From positions 385,331 through 449,330 of the forward strand of contig JAREIK010003007.1 of the NCBI GenBank assembly GCA_029783825.1: 64,000 nt of DNA, written 5' to 3'. The notes beneath the pieces are model-generated. The model made no database searches. It saw only the letters and a program-made list of their open reading frames with translations, and was not told the DNA's origin. This stretch comes from Sapria himalayana. Taxonomy: Eukaryota > Streptophyta > Magnoliopsida > Malpighiales > Rafflesiaceae. The position numbers were made by a program, and so were the translations under genes. Positions 10,626 through 23,549 of the stretch are shown one piece after another. Every line of letters begins with the position of its first letter. The first letter of the stretch is position 1.

Positions 10626-12700
10626 TACATATAATATATCTATATTTTTGAATTTTAAAATTATTGTATAAGCTTATATATTTAATCTAAATATATAATT
10701 GAATTTGAAAATTACTGTGCACGCTGGGGTATTTTTATGTTTGACATTTTAAATGCATTAATATGTAAATATATTTGTATTTGGTTTAATTTTTTTAAAT
10801 ATCTAAAGTCATGCATTTTTCTTTTGTAAATATTTTCAAGTTGGGTATAAAAAAGTAATGTCATATTTTTTTAATATTTTCAAATCTAGGTTTAAACTCA
10901 CCTGAACCTCAGCACGGCATAGGCATGTTGGGTTCAATGCTCACCTAAACTTGAACGTGGCATTTGGCTGAAGTAATGTTGGGTGCAAAGCTCACCTGAA
11001 CGTCATCATATATGGCTAAAATAAAGCGGGGTGTAAACTAATTTGAACACCCTGACTCATACTGATTTACTCTAAAAACTAATTTGAACATCTTGAGTCA
11101 CTCTAGTTTTACTCCTGCTATTCAATAACAAAAGTGAATTTTCGCTACAAATTTGTGCTCCAAGTGTTATATGAAAGATAGTTGATACGTTATAGTTGAA
11201 GGTCGTATAATCAACAAAATGTTCACCTTAGATGTTTAATTTTTCGTTTGGAGTTAAATGGATGCATAACTGGGGGTTGAGTTCTGTTGTGATTTTATTT
11301 ACCTTTTTTTTTCTTTTTATTTCATGTTATTTGATGGGATCACCCAACCCAATTATATGAATTACATATTTGATATTGAATGTTTAATTTATTTTTCTAC
11401 ATTTTAATTGTCAACATGGTATTAGAGACAGATATCTATGTGATTTAGGGATTACAAATTATAGAAGGGCACTTACACTTATTTCTAACAAAAAAAATGC
11501 ACACAGTAAGGGAAACAAGTGCTCGCATAAGGGCAGCAGTCACGCACAGTGTGCGACAAGAGGTGTGTACAATGTACGATAAGGGGCACACAATGCTAGA
11601 CAAGTTGTAGTGGCGGCATATGCATGATAGAGGCATAATGCATGGTGGAGGCTGCAATGTGCAATGGGTTTTTATCAAAAAACCCTAAAGGTGCACAACA
11701 ACATATGGTGGTAAGTGGTAATGGAAGATGGTAATTATGAGCAGAAATCTTAATTAGTGTTTTTGTAGTTCTATAAAAAAAGGAGAAAAGAATTAAGCAT
11801 AGTTACTTTTGTATTTTTTTGAGAAATCACAATTTTGTGATATTATCTGGATTATCATAGTAGAAGTAGATAGAAGAATGTCTTAGTTTAGTGAATTCAT
11901 TATTGGAGGATTAGTAACATTAAAAATAATTATTATATATTATTTTTAGAGAATAGATCGATAGTATTATGTTGTAGTGAGAGAGAGACTTTTTGTCAGA
12001 GCTATCTAGGGGTCTTCACATAGTCAATTCATCACAACACTTACTAAGAATGTGTATACAAAATTTTTCTCTAAGGTAATAATAAATTATTCTTTTCTTA
12101 TAAGTATCAATGATTATTTTATTTGTACTCTCATTTAATATTTATTGATTATCAACACAAGAGTAAATATTTATATCATTTGTAATTATATTTTATTTTT
12201 TATATTTTTTTCTTATTTTGAAAATATTATTATTACCAATTGAAAAATATTTAATTGTTATTGATTATGCTATTATTCAGCTTTAATCTTTATTACTTCT
12301 TTGTATCATATTTATTTTTGTTATTTTCCTATTAGTTTATTTTATATAAGTTATCTTTTTAGATAATTAAATTATAGCTTTATTATTATTTCTATTATTA
12401 TTTATTTGAATAATTGGCAGACTCTGAGGAAGATTCTATTTGAGATTAAGTAGGTTAAATTATATATTCTTTCTTTAACAATAAGATCTCTCTTTATATA
12501 TATAAGTATTTTGAATTTATTACTTATGCATTCCCAGCTTGAGTATTTATCACTAGTTTAATTGAGAATACTTTATCATTTTCTTAAGGATATTTTGATT
12601 ATAGAATATTAGACATATCAGCTACAAAAGCATACTAATATTTATATCATGTACACAATTTGATTTGATTAGGTACTTATGCAATCTTATATAATAAAAT
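10626..12700. other. AT-rich non-coding DNA, possible decayed LTR-element leader
   Basis: No gene was recognised. At 10,900-11,030 a phrase like ctcacctgaac recurs about every 50-60 bp. At 11,415 tggtattagagac resembles the initiator-Met tRNA primer-binding site of plant LTR retrotransposons (TGGTATCAGAGC), and is followed by a GC-richer island at 11,450-11,700. No LTR pair or pol was found with it, so this is a weak suggestion. Confidence 0.3.
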
Positions 12701-12701
12701 T

Positions 12702-12920
12702 AGGGGTGTCAAGTGTGCTGGGTGGCTTGAGCACGACCCATGACATGACACAATTTAGACATATCTGGTATGACATGGCATGGTTCAAAATAATGTCTTG
12801 GCCTCACTCGTGCTAGCCTAAGGCACTACTCCTATGGGAACACACGAGCCTCATGTTGTATTAGGTATGGCCCATGAGGCAGGCACATTGACATGAAATG
12901 TGGCATGAACACATCTGAAA
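12702..12920 (+). mobile_element. hAT-like terminus and GC-richer subterminal region
   Basis: The sequence aggggtgtcaagtgtgctgg at 12,702 has the form of plant hAT ends and is followed by a stretch rich in repeated gacatg, ggcatg and gcacga words, as in hAT subterminal regions. No matching right end (gacacccct) was seen downstream, so the element is truncated or diverged. Confidence 0.45.
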
Positions 12921-15139
12921 AAAACATTCATTTTAAAATGGTTGCTATTTGCTAATTGAAAAACACTTGTTGTTGTGCGGTTGGCCAAAATAAAAAAAAA
13001 CCTAATTATTTTATCTATTGATTACATCCGAATCCAATGGTTTAATGGGCAAAATTCGATATATGGTTGTTAAATGGATAAAATATTTTTTATAGATATA
13101 ATGTTATTTTATCTATAAATAATATTTTGATATATTTTATTTTTCATAATGTATTTGTAATTACGTCTTCTCTCTCCTCTTCTTTTGGCTCTTCTTTTAA
13201 ATTATAAAAGCATCATAGTATCCTGTTTGTGCCCATACTTTTTTTTAATTATAATTTTATTTTACTAGAATGTTAGAGTTATTTTTATGATGAGCTATGA
13301 CTTCGAAGCATGAGAATATGATCCAGAGGTAAAAAAATACATGCTGCCCACATAAAATAAAGATACATATTACATTCCATATATTTTATTTAATAATTTT
13401 TATATAAATAAATAAATTAACAAAAAAAATAAAAGATCAGAAAAATACTATTCTTCTTCTCATGCTTTTGTCTCTTAAATTAAAAAATAACAAATAATAA
13501 ATATTATAAAAATGAATTAGACTTATATATAAATAATAGTTGAAACTTGATAGAAATGTTTGAGGTCGAAACTAAGTTTTCTTTTATGACATTGAGTCAT
13601 GTGACTAAAAAACTTAAAAATAAGCAAACTTCAGTAGTATACACACATTTTAACATAATTTAAAATAAAATTTTAGAGATATCAAAGAAGATTTGATATA
13701 ATATATATATATTATGAAAGATATATATATGTAGGGGGGGTTGTTGGTGGCATTGACCACTATAAAAGATATGCCAATTAATATACTAAAAAATATGGTG
13801 CATTAGATCTTAGACAAACTTAATTGAGTGGTGAAATTTTGAAGTTGTATCAACTTAAGGTTTATTAACTTCATTTATGACAATGAGTTTGGAAGGAAAG
13901 ACTTGATAAAATTCATATTATGCATACTTACTTTTAATTTATTTATCATAGAATTTCTAGGTAAACTAGTAGGAATAACATAATAAATAGTAATTAATGA
14001 ACATAAAAAGCAATGAAGTGATTTTTGTGACTTTCGACATTTAGAATAGTTGTGATGATGTATTCACATAAGTTATCACCCACTATATTGATTTTAAGTA
14101 GAAAATTAAATAAAAAAAATTATAATTTCATGAGATCGTTTATCCTCATTATGACTCTCTATATATGAGTGTTTTTCAAAGATCTTTAGAGTATATGATA
14201 TTCAAAATAAAATTTTTAGTATAATATTTGGTAATGTTTCAAATATAAGTGTTGTGGTTAATATGTTTGTGAGAATTATTAGAGATGAATCATTAGATGA
14301 TATTTTTTTATGTTAGGTATATGTATCATATAATTAATCTAATAGTACAAGTATGAATAAAAATTGTTTTATTCATATTTGAAATTATAAAAAATTCACT
14401 AAAAGTTAAAATATATTAAGATACCTAGCAGGCAATAAGATATTTATATTTTATGTATGTCAGTAGGCTTAAAAAGAAAAAATTTCAAATGAATGTTAGA
14501 CTTCATTAGTATTATACATAGTTCATGTTGAATTCAAGTGTTGGCTATCAACACTAGATATTCAACTACGTCAATAGTAAAATTAATAAAATTATTATTA
14601 ATAATTTAGATTATAAGATAAAAATTTAGTTTTTGAAATTCTTAAAGATTTCTATGATATGATAAATATGTCTTAACTTATGTACACTCTTACTATATGT
14701 ATTGTATTTAAGTGTATATGTAATATTAGATATACATTTAACAAATATAGAAGATATACATTATGAATGTTTACTTTTTATTATTTGATTGCATCTATGG
14801 ATAATAAGATTAAGATGGAAGAGCTATAAAACATATTAAAATATTTATTCACATGCATGAATAAAATAGAATAAACATATTGTAGGATTCATGAACAATT
14901 AGATAATATGTTTGAATATTATGACACTAAGTATTATAGTTTTAGTGAGTCTTTTAGTTAGTTTTCGAGTATAGATATGAACAAATTATTTGAATACGAT
15001 AATATTTTCATTTTGTTAGCTAGAGGTAAATGATGTGATGGTTCACCGAATAAGAGAAAGCTATCTTGGTACTTAGATATTACTTATTACTCTATTTTAT
15101 CATATGATTATATTAAGAACTTTGATATATTAAATTAGT
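12921..15139. other. AT-rich DNA, nothing recognised
   Basis: About 2.2 kb of AT-rich sequence with frequent stops in all frames. I recognised no domain, splice-bounded exon or repeat family here. Confidence 0.5.
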
Positions 15140-17800
15140 GAAAATAATATAAATCCATCAATCTCATATTATCTAAATTATATGTGATCTACTAACTCAT
15201 TTGATATCTAACATAATATCGGATCCTATTTATTCTGAGATTATGAATATTATTTTAGATAAGAGACTGATATTGTGACCATACATGATAAAAGTATTCT
15301 TATGCTTAAAAGGCTAAGAGATCCATAAATAAGTTTTTAGGATTAAGTGAAATAATTGTTAGTGAATGATAACTCACAAGACATCAATGATATCGAGGTT
15401 TTACTATAAGTTTGAGATGTGACGATCTGAACCATACAATTTTATTGTGGATATTAGAAGACTGACATGTTATTATTACTAATTACTATTGATTGTCATG
15501 ATTATTACTTAGTTTTCTAATTTATTATTATTTGTGATATAATGATGAAATCAAAATCATGAAATAGATATATTTTTTATTGAGTTATGATTTTTATTTA
15601 TTTTTATTTTAAAAATTAAAATTCTTTTTTAAAAACTAACATTATATGACAAAGTTAATGCCTACGACTTCCCACCTGATGCCTAGAGGCTGCTATGCAT
15701 TTGCTAATGGGTTGGCCTGGCCAGTACAGTTTAGTGGCAGTGGCCACATGCCATTGGGCATTGGCTAGCTGCCAATAAGTTAGTGTTAGCATCCAGTAGC
15801 CAGGAGCTAGCCAACTAGCTAGAGTGAGGGGGCACAGGTAGTAGCCAACCCAACACACTAGGCTGATAAAAATGGGCCTTTGGGCCATGTTAGCACCTTG
15901 TAGCCAAGCGCTCCTTAGTTATGCCTTAAGAGTAGGTGTGCCTTAGGCACTCAATAAGTGCAGGCACCACAATGCCCTTGCCATAGTGCCTCGCTTGGGG
16001 GGAGGCATGCCCATTTGTGAAAGACAAAAAGGCATGAATTACTACAAGTGCTCCTGACGGGAGGCAATCACTTTAAATACCGTCCCCCTCCCACCACAAA
16101 ACTCAAACCTGAAAAGATGCTTTATCTCTCTCCTTTCTACATAAAATTACTAAAAATCATACAAATTCATCTATCTCATATTATCTAAGATTATATGTGA
16201 TTTACTAATCTTTTTGGTATCTTTCATATTATTGAGTTTATTTTTTTTGTGATTATTTATATTATTTCAGATAAGAGATTGATATTGTGATCATATAGTA
16301 TAAAGATATTCTCATGCTTAAAAGAGTGTGAGGATTCATTAATTAGTCTTTAGAATCAAGTGAAAAAATTACTAGTGGATGATGACTCGCATGACATCGA
16401 GGGTATCAAGGTTTAGGCAAAAACTTGTGATGTGATAATCCAAACCATACAAACTTATCTTGGATATTACAAGACTCACATGTTATTATTGTTGACTAGT
16501 ATTGATTATTGTTTTTTTATTTAATTTTCTAATTTATTATTATCTATGATATTGTGATAAGATCAAAATCAAAATCACGAAATAAATATTTTTTTTTGAG
16601 TTGACTTTTATTCATTTTCATTAACAATATAATATAGTTCATTTTTAATATTTAAATTGTTAAAAATTAAAATTATATTAAATAAAATCTATATGACAAA
16701 GTTAGTGTCTATGGCCCCTAGCTTGATGCCTAGTGGCCACTAGGCACTAATTGATGGGTTGGCCTAGCCAGTATAATTCAGTGGCTATGTCCATAGGTCA
16801 TTGGGCATTGGCTAGCTCCTAGTCAGCCAGTGTTAGTACTAGGAACCAGCCAACCAACCAAGGTGAGGTGGCATAGGTTGTGGCCAACCTGACCTTGTCC
16901 TACCCAACAAGTTTGGCTAAGAAAAGTGGGCCTTTGGGCCATGTTAGCACCCAACGGCCATGGGTGCCTTGGGCACGCCTTAAGACACTAGCTAGGACAA
17001 TCAAATGTTTGTGGCTATAGGCCACTGGGAATTGGCTGGCTGCTAGTCAGCCAGTGTTAGCACACAACAACCAAAGACTGGCCAACCAACCAATCAGGGT
17101 GAGGGGGCATAGGTAGTGGCCAACCCGATCCTGTCCTACCCAACATGCCTGGCTGAGAAAAGTGGGCTTTTGGGCCATGTTATCACCCAACGCCCATGTG
17201 TGCCTCAGACATGCCTTAAGACTCACGTGTTACCATTGTTGACTATTGTTGATTGTCGTGCTTTTTACTTAGTTTTTTAATTTATTATTATTTGTGATAT
17301 TATGATGAAATCAAAATCATGAAATAGATGTGTTTTTTATTGAGTTGATTTATTTTCATTTTCATTTACAATGCAATACAATTTATATTTAATAATTAAA
17401 TTTTTAAAAATTAAATTTAAATTTTAAAAAAAAACTTTGTATGACAAAATTAGTGCTCATGGCCCCTTGCTTGATGCCTAATGGTCACTAGGCATTGGTT
17501 GACGTGTTGTCTTAGCAAGTACAATCTAGTGGCTATGGCCATAGGCCACTGGGCACTGGCTATTTGCTAAGTCAGCCAGTGTTAGCACCCAATAGTCAGG
17601 AATTAGCTAACCAACTAGGGTGAGGGAGCATAGGTAGTGGCCAACTCGACCATGTCCTACCCAACACATCTGGTTGATAAAAGTGGGCCTTTTGGCTATG
17701 TTAGCACCCAAAGGCCATGCGTACCATAGGCATGCCTTGAGCTCAAGCATGCCTCAGGCATGCCATATGCACTGGCCCCAAAATGCATCACTCTCAATAA
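15140..17800. repeat. Tandem repeat array, ~1,013-bp unit with truncated third copy
   Basis: Copy 1 (about 15,140-16,150) and copy 2 (about 16,153-17,215) share landmarks at a spacing of 1,012-1,013 bp, for example atctcatattatcta at 15,161 and 16,173. Copy 3 begins inside the unit near 17,218, so its spacing from copy 2 is only about 750 bp. Each unit joins an AT-rich half with a GC-richer half whose words (ggccatgttagcaccc, cattgggcattggctagct) stand out. Within copy 2 part of the GC-richer half is duplicated again at about 230 bp spacing. The 77- and 67-codon open frames here are not genes. Confidence 0.8.
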
Positions 17801-17829
17801 TACTTACAAGTAAGAGGTTAAGGAAAGAG

Positions 17830-18180
17830 CCGATATTTTATTTTGTAGATGATTATATGATGTTGCAATTCATTTAATACAGTGAAATATATTAGTTCTT
17901 AACCAATGCTGGAGATAATCTGGTAATATGATTTGAAATATAAGAGATCTAACTTTCATGATGTGAGAGTTACTAGTCTAAATAAAGAATAAATTCTTAC
18001 AAAGAATTTAATATTTTATTTTGTAGATAGTTATATAATAATATAGTCAACTATATTAGTTCTTAACCAAAGCTTGAAAGGCAAATGAGCAATATTATTT
18101 GAGATATAAAATATTTAATTTTTATAATGTGAGAGTTACTAGTCTAAAAAAGAATTAATTCTTATAATGAATTTGATGAA
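17830..18180. repeat. Tandem duplication of ~170 bp
   Basis: The phrase tattttattttgtagat occurs near 17,834 and 18,009, and gtgagagttactagtctaaa at 17,963 and 18,129, so a unit of roughly 166-175 bp is present twice with indels. It directly precedes the DUF659 transposase relic. Confidence 0.7.
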
Positions 18181-18229
18181 GAATCATTTTACATAATGGA
18201 AGTAAAATGAATATTTGATTATATCGAAT

Positions 18230-19895
18230 GAATGAACTGATAGGAAAGAGAATGTTGGTGAATTTCATGGTGAATTTATAAAGAAAAATCATGTATTCAA
18301 GTTTATAAAACCTATTGATATTTTTTTTATGATCAAGACGAGTGATAAATTATTTGAATTATTTGATAGTTGGGTCAAAGAAGTTAACAAAGATAATATT
18401 ATTCAAGTTATAATAGATAATACTTCAAATTATGTGATAGTAAATATTTTAAAAATATATTTATTTTTTTATTATTTTATTTAGGTTATTACACATTATA
18501 TAATATTTCTATATTAATGTTTAATTTTAACTTATATAGGTAGATTGTTGAAATAAAAAAGAAAATATTTGTAATGGATACTATGTATTGCATATTGTCT
18601 TGACTTATTGTTGAAAGATATTGAAAAACTATCATATATAAAGAAGAGAATAAAGTAAGTTATATTTATATGTGGTTGTATTTAAAATAAAGTGAGATTG
18701 CTTAATTTGCTTAAATGATTTATTGAGCAAAATTAGTTGTTGAGGCTTACAAAGATGTGGTTTGTAATGGTCTTCATCACCTTATCTCGTATTAATAAAT
18801 AAAAAAATAACTTGAGGAAGTTATAAATTGGCAAAAAAGGAAAAGAGAAAAAATATAATTTTTATGCCTCATTTTTAGAATACTGTAACATTTTGTTTGA
18901 AGGTATCAGACCCTCTTGTACATATTCTTTGCTTGGTGGTTGGTGAAAAGAGGCATACAATGAGTTACATTTATGTTTTCATGCAAAAGATAGAAAAAAA
19001 ATTATCAAAAGCTTTAATGAGAGCAAAAAAAAGTATATGGAAATCATGAAAATGATTAATAGGCGGCGAGAGATTCAGCTTCATCATCCTTATATTCAGC
19101 TAGAAATTTTTGTACACAGAGTTTTATTATGATACAAAAGGATTAGTAGTAAATCTAGATTCAAAAATCTTTGAAGATGTATGTAAATGTATTTTGAGAT
19201 TGATGAAATAGAGAGATGAATAAGATACAATTATATCATAATTGGACTTGTACATGCATTCTCAATACCTTTTTGATTATAATTTTTCCATATGAACAAA
19301 AAGTCTTAACTATTAGATTAGTTTTTTAATTTAGTTATATACTATATTTAAATTAATATATTTTTTTATTAAAATATATGAAATATTTAGCTGATAATTT
19401 ATTTATATTAATTATAATTGAATAATGAAGTATATTTGGATCTAATATTAATAGTTGGTAAAAATTTGTATTGTGGCATCTCAACCTAATATATAGTGTA
19501 TCTGGTTGTGAAATAAAATAAAATATCTTTGAGAATGTAAATTATTAATATAATTACGAAAAATTAATATCTTTATTATATTATTTAATATAATATATAA
19601 TCTAATAATCATGATTTTTTAGATTTATAACAAGATGAGAAATAAGTTGGAATATTAATGATCGAATGATTTGATGTACATTAAGTACAATTGAGCCTTG
19701 ATAAAAAGATTCAATGAGCATCATATTATTGATTTTATTTTTTTGGAAGATATAAATTATAACAATAAATAATTGATGAAAAAAAAAGAAGAAGAAGATG
19801 TTACAGAAGATAATTTAGCATTTGAGAGTAATGATTTAACTTGTGGTGTTGTTGTAAGAGCTAGAGGACCTAAAGGTTTATATAAAAATTAAAGC
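18230..19895 (+). pseudogene. hAT transposase with DUF659 and C-terminal dimerisation region, relic
   Basis: The + strand carries ordered fragments of a plant DUF659/hATC transposase. Near 18,340-18,430: TSDKLFELFDSWVKEVNKDN followed by IIQVIIDNTSNYV, the LLDEVVEEVG...VVTDNASNYV block. Near 18,910-18,980: TPLVHILCLVVGEKRHTMSY. Near 19,070: a diverged WDRQLHHPLHAA-like phrase. Near 19,450: WHLNLIYSVSGCE, corresponding to the C-terminal SGCERNWS region. Near 19,800-19,880: KKKEEEDVTEDNLAFESNDL then GVVVRARGPKGLY, the acidic tail. In-frame stops and frame changes are frequent. GC-richer repeats lie on both sides and may be its subterminal regions. Confidence 0.75.
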
Positions 19896-20457
19896 AAGTT
19901 AAAGCAAACTATAAATATTTAAAGTTAATATCATCAAGTTTTAAATATACTTTTACTTTTATTTTGATTGATGAAGATGAAAAAATGACCCAGTTATCAA
20001 GAGATGAAGATTAAGACAAGTAAGAGTTCAAGAGTGATGATGAAACAAATCATAGTTATCATGATTTTATGGATTTAGAGTTTGAGCAAGATATATAAGT
20101 ATTTATTTTGTATATCTTTTTAAGTTTTTTATTTTTGTTATACAAAAAATATTAATGATATTTTATTTTTATTATTGATATGCTATATTTGAAGTTTAAT
20201 TTTTTAACTTTATTTATTGGATTGTTAAAATTCAAATATTTTATTTTATTATTCTTAATGATAGTGATTTTGACAATTACTAATAAAATATATTTTTTTA
20301 TGTTTAATGTTTTTTTTTGATTTTATTTTATTAATAGATAAACATTATAAATAATTCTTTAGTTAAATATAAAAATTTTATGTATTTTTATGTAGAGTAT
20401 GTCACAAAAAAAAATTCGCCTTTATTGTCCCCTGAGCCTCCATACTCCAAAAGGGTT

Positions 20458-20617
20458 TTGTGCCTCGATGCATTTTGCCTTGGTTTGCCTTGCATCTCTG
20501 TGTGTTTTGCGCCTGGGTGCACCTTGCGCCTGGGTGTGCCTTACGCCTGGGTGTGACTCGTTCCTCGGTGTGCCTTTCATCTCGATGCACCTTGCATCTT
20601 GATGCATATTGCATCTC
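20458..20617. repeat. 17-bp GC-rich minisatellite, about nine units
   Basis: Successive units such as ttgcgcctgggtgcacc, ttgcgcctgggtgtgcc, ttacgcctgggtgtgac, tcgttcctcggtgtgcc and tttcatctcgatgcacc follow one another at 17 bp, with one shorter unit near the start. It stands out sharply from the AT-rich surroundings between the hAT and Copia relics. Open frames across it exist only because of the composition. Confidence 0.85.
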
Positions 20618-20714
20618 AAATAACTATAAATGAGACTACCTCCTTCGATGCTATGTCGATATGACACAACCAGATTGATATCTTTAACTTAAACATATGA
20701 AAACCTAATAGAAA

Positions 20715-22290
20715 TATGATTAAAAAGAGATTTAAGTATCTGATCATATTTGTTGTTGACTGTTCAAGATATATTTGGATATATTTATTTCGTGATAGAT
20801 CAAAAGTCTTCTTTGGTTAAAATTTTTTATAAATTGATAAAAACTCAATTCGATAAAATTAAAAAAAATTAAAAAAATATTAATATATTATAATTTATGT
20901 CATATTAATTTAATATTTATTATATAGATCATCAGATTATATACTAGACTTTTTTTTAATATCATACCTTCAACAAAGTAAGGTGGCTGAAGGAAGAATA
21001 GACAACTGATTGAGATGACTCATTTTTTTACTTGGAAAGAGTATTCCAAAATTGTTGTCTTCTAGAGTTTTTTGTCATACTTATTTTTTTTGATTGTTCT
21101 CTAGGATGAGAAAAACTAGTATCCAGGCCTTGAGTTATGTCTTTCTTGGATACTTTAGTTCCCAAAGAGAGTATATTTTTTACCATAGACTAATAAAATT
21201 TTAATGAGTTTAGATGTTAATTGTTTAATAATGATTTATTCTTTAACATGCTTAGGAAGAGTTTGAATATATATATATTGCATTTGGATTCATCACTCTT
21301 TGTCTCATATCTATAACCCTGCATCGACTTTTAGTTGATAAAGAGAGTCACTCATTGACTATATTTGATCAGGTTGGTTTTGAGCATGATATTGTTCTCA
21401 TAGAATCAGCATACATGCCAACAAATTCAGATTATATTGAGTCTAGCAAAAGTGAGAGTTCTTGAGTAGAAGGATTTTTTTTCATATCTAGATTACATAG
21501 TATTATAAGTGTGTGCACCAATACATACTCATAATGTTGGAAATTATGACACTTGAACATTCATAACTTAGAGTATATACTAGATGAGAGAAACATGCCC
21601 AGCTTGATATGATAAGAGGCGATCCTATCGAGGAGCCAAACAATTTTATAGGCAGTCCCTCTGACCTTGACCTTTCGATTGCTCTATGAAAAGGAGAGAA
21701 GAAGTGTACTCAATACTCGATTTCACATAGTTCGTTGCACACTTATTTTATTTTACTTTATTTCTTTTATTATTTCTCTTGATGATACTAGCATGATCTT
21801 TATCCTGAGATATTATCTCATCTAAGAATGTGCCAGACTATGATAGATGAGATGTATATCCTTAGCTATAATGAAATCAGACAACTAATATCATGATCTT
21901 CGAGAAAGTCTATTGTTGGATGCATTTTATTGTTTACTATGAAGGCAAGTTTTAATGAAAAATTATATCATCTTAAAATGAGATTTATAGTGATGTGATA
22001 CAATCAGATATTTGGTATAAAATATCATGATATTTACTCTACAATAATCAAGTTGACTTCGGTACGTATTTTCATTTTTTTACAATATCTCATGGTTAGA
22101 GTATACACAAACTAAACTTGAAAAAAAAATATTTTTGTATTATAAACTTCAGATGGAGGTATATATGAAGCAACTACTATTGTTTTGGGCAGTACAATCA
22201 AGTGTGGTTTGTAGATTGTAGAATGTATTATATGGTCTAAAGTAGTCACCTGAGCCTTGTTTGTAAGGTTTTGCAGTCACTTTATCTGAG
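20715..22290 (+). pseudogene. Ty1/Copia pol relic: integrase to reverse transcriptase
   Basis: The + strand translates, with stops and frame changes, to ordered Copia pol landmarks. Integrase near 20,730: LIIFVVDCSRYIWIYLFRD, then VKIFYKLIKTQFDKI in another frame. Near 20,960: SYLQQSKVAEGRID, the TPQQNGVAERKN site with losses. Near 21,135: LSYVFLGYFSSQREYIFYH. The pre-RT linker near 21,600-21,700: DPIEEPNNFIGSPSDLDLSI then AL. RT near 21,830: MCQTMIDEMYILSYNEIRQL, and near 22,000: YNQIFGIKYHD then KLTSVRIF, ending around VCRL and LYGLK near 22,230. No LTRs, gag, protease or RNase H are visible, so it is a truncated, long-dead copy. Confidence 0.82.
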
Positions 22291-23140
22291 CTAATCAAAT
22301 ACATTTTTGATTTTTATTTGTTCTTCTTAAGGATACATATTATCTCATGTAAAATTTATCAATTGGTAGAGATAATAAAAAGGGTTTAGGACATATTGCC
22401 TTATATTATTTTTTGGACTACTTGGAATTAATGAAATGTGAGTGATTAAAAATAGTTGCAACAATATTTTGGCAACAATATTTTGGCAACAATATTTTTG
22501 GATGTGGGATTGTTTCCACAAGGAATTAGTGTAGTGCAGTATCAGTGCAAATCCACCATCAATATAACATGGGATCTATTTTGTTTATTTTTATTTTAAT
22601 AAATCTTTTATCTTTTCTGTTGAATCATATTTCTTGGATATTCATATATATATTACTAAATTCATAAATATTTTCATATTGAATTTTATATATTCATCTG
22701 TGATAGAAGAGTTGGATTTTGATAATTTAATTTCTTAAACAACTAGAATTTTTTTAGGCAAGAAAATGGACAAAAATCATCTTTTAAAATTTTTTTTTTC
22801 AAAAAATTATTCTAAAACTATCATCGAGATAACTAAGTCTTTATTCTAGTTATCTTTATTGCCATATACAACTTCAATAAATTTAGCTATAATTTTTTTT
22901 TGTTTTTCATTTATTTCATTTTACTTTGTTTTTCAAATATCCAAATAAATTTTCTTTTTTGGCATGATTTATTGGAAGTATTATTTCAAGTTTATTCAAC
23001 AAGCAACACTTGGAATGTTTAATTTTTTCAACTAAGATTGATTTTTTAGGCATGGAGATCAAATTTAGTAGGAATGGAAGTGGACATGCATGAAATATGG
23101 CACTATTAAGTAATGTCGCATAACATGTAGTTACATTTAG
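22291..23140. other. AT-rich DNA, nothing recognised
   Basis: About 850 bp without a recognised gene. A 14-bp word ggcaacaatatttt is tandemly repeated near 22,470. The 3' parts of Copia pol were searched for by eye and not found. Confidence 0.5.
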
Positions 23141-23249
23141 AGATTTTCATCAACCAGCTATTATTGTTGGAGGATGCTTTGCAATTGTAGCAGTGATACT
23201 CTCTGTTTTCCTTATATTTCAACATCTCAGATCTTATTCCAATCCAGAG
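23141..23249 (+). pseudogene. Isolated exon resembling a LAZ1 / TMEM184 (DUF300) membrane protein
   Basis: The 109-nt segment is bounded by an acceptor-like atttag (23,135-23,140) and a donor-like GAG|gtttgc at 23,249/23,250. It translates without stops to DFHQPAIIVGGCFAIVAVIL, then SVFLIFQHLRSYSNPE. LAZ1/TMEM184 proteins are seven-helix membrane proteins whose first helix reads like hydrophobic residues followed by HLxxYxxPxEQK, and the exon ends exactly where the E-EQK would continue. No following exon was found before the T-rich repeat at 23.4 kb. It is either a stranded exon of a gene torn apart by insertions or a captured fragment. The family call rests on memory of the motif and needs a search. 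Confidence 0.55.
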
Positions 23250-23384
23250 GTTTGCTTTTGAGTTTATTATCTGACAATGTAAATTCTCATTTATCATCAT
23301 GATCATTGTTGGGCCTTTACCTTGCCATTTGGGCCTACCTAAACTAATCCATGTTCTAATCTATTCCAATCCATATATAAATAT

Positions 23385-23543
23385 TATTTTTTTTTTATTT
23401 TTTTTATTTTTTTTATTTTTTTTATTTTTTTTATTTTTTTTATTTTTTTTATTTTTATTATTTTTATTATTTTTTTTTATTTTTTTTATTTTTTTTATTT
23501 TTTTTATTTTTTTTATTTTTTTTATTTTTTTTATTTTTTTTTT
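23385..23543. repeat. T-rich 9-mer microsatellite (ATTTTTTTT)n
   Basis: The + strand repeats A followed by eight T for about 150 bp with a few shorter units near 23,455. The 9-bp period makes an open frame reading FFL repeatedly (from 23,299), which is an artefact. Confidence 0.92.
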
Positions 23544-23549
23544 GTAACT

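Noticed and set aside
20399..20667. Frames of 67-81 codons on both strands, Cys- or His/Arg-rich
   Set aside because: They arise from the 17-bp minisatellite.
23106..23306. 66-codon minus frame over the LAZ1-like exon
   Set aside because: Shadow of the + strand exon; no similarity of its own.
23299..23547. 82-codon frame with repeated FFL, resembling a membrane protein
   Set aside because: Product of a 9-bp T-rich repeat.
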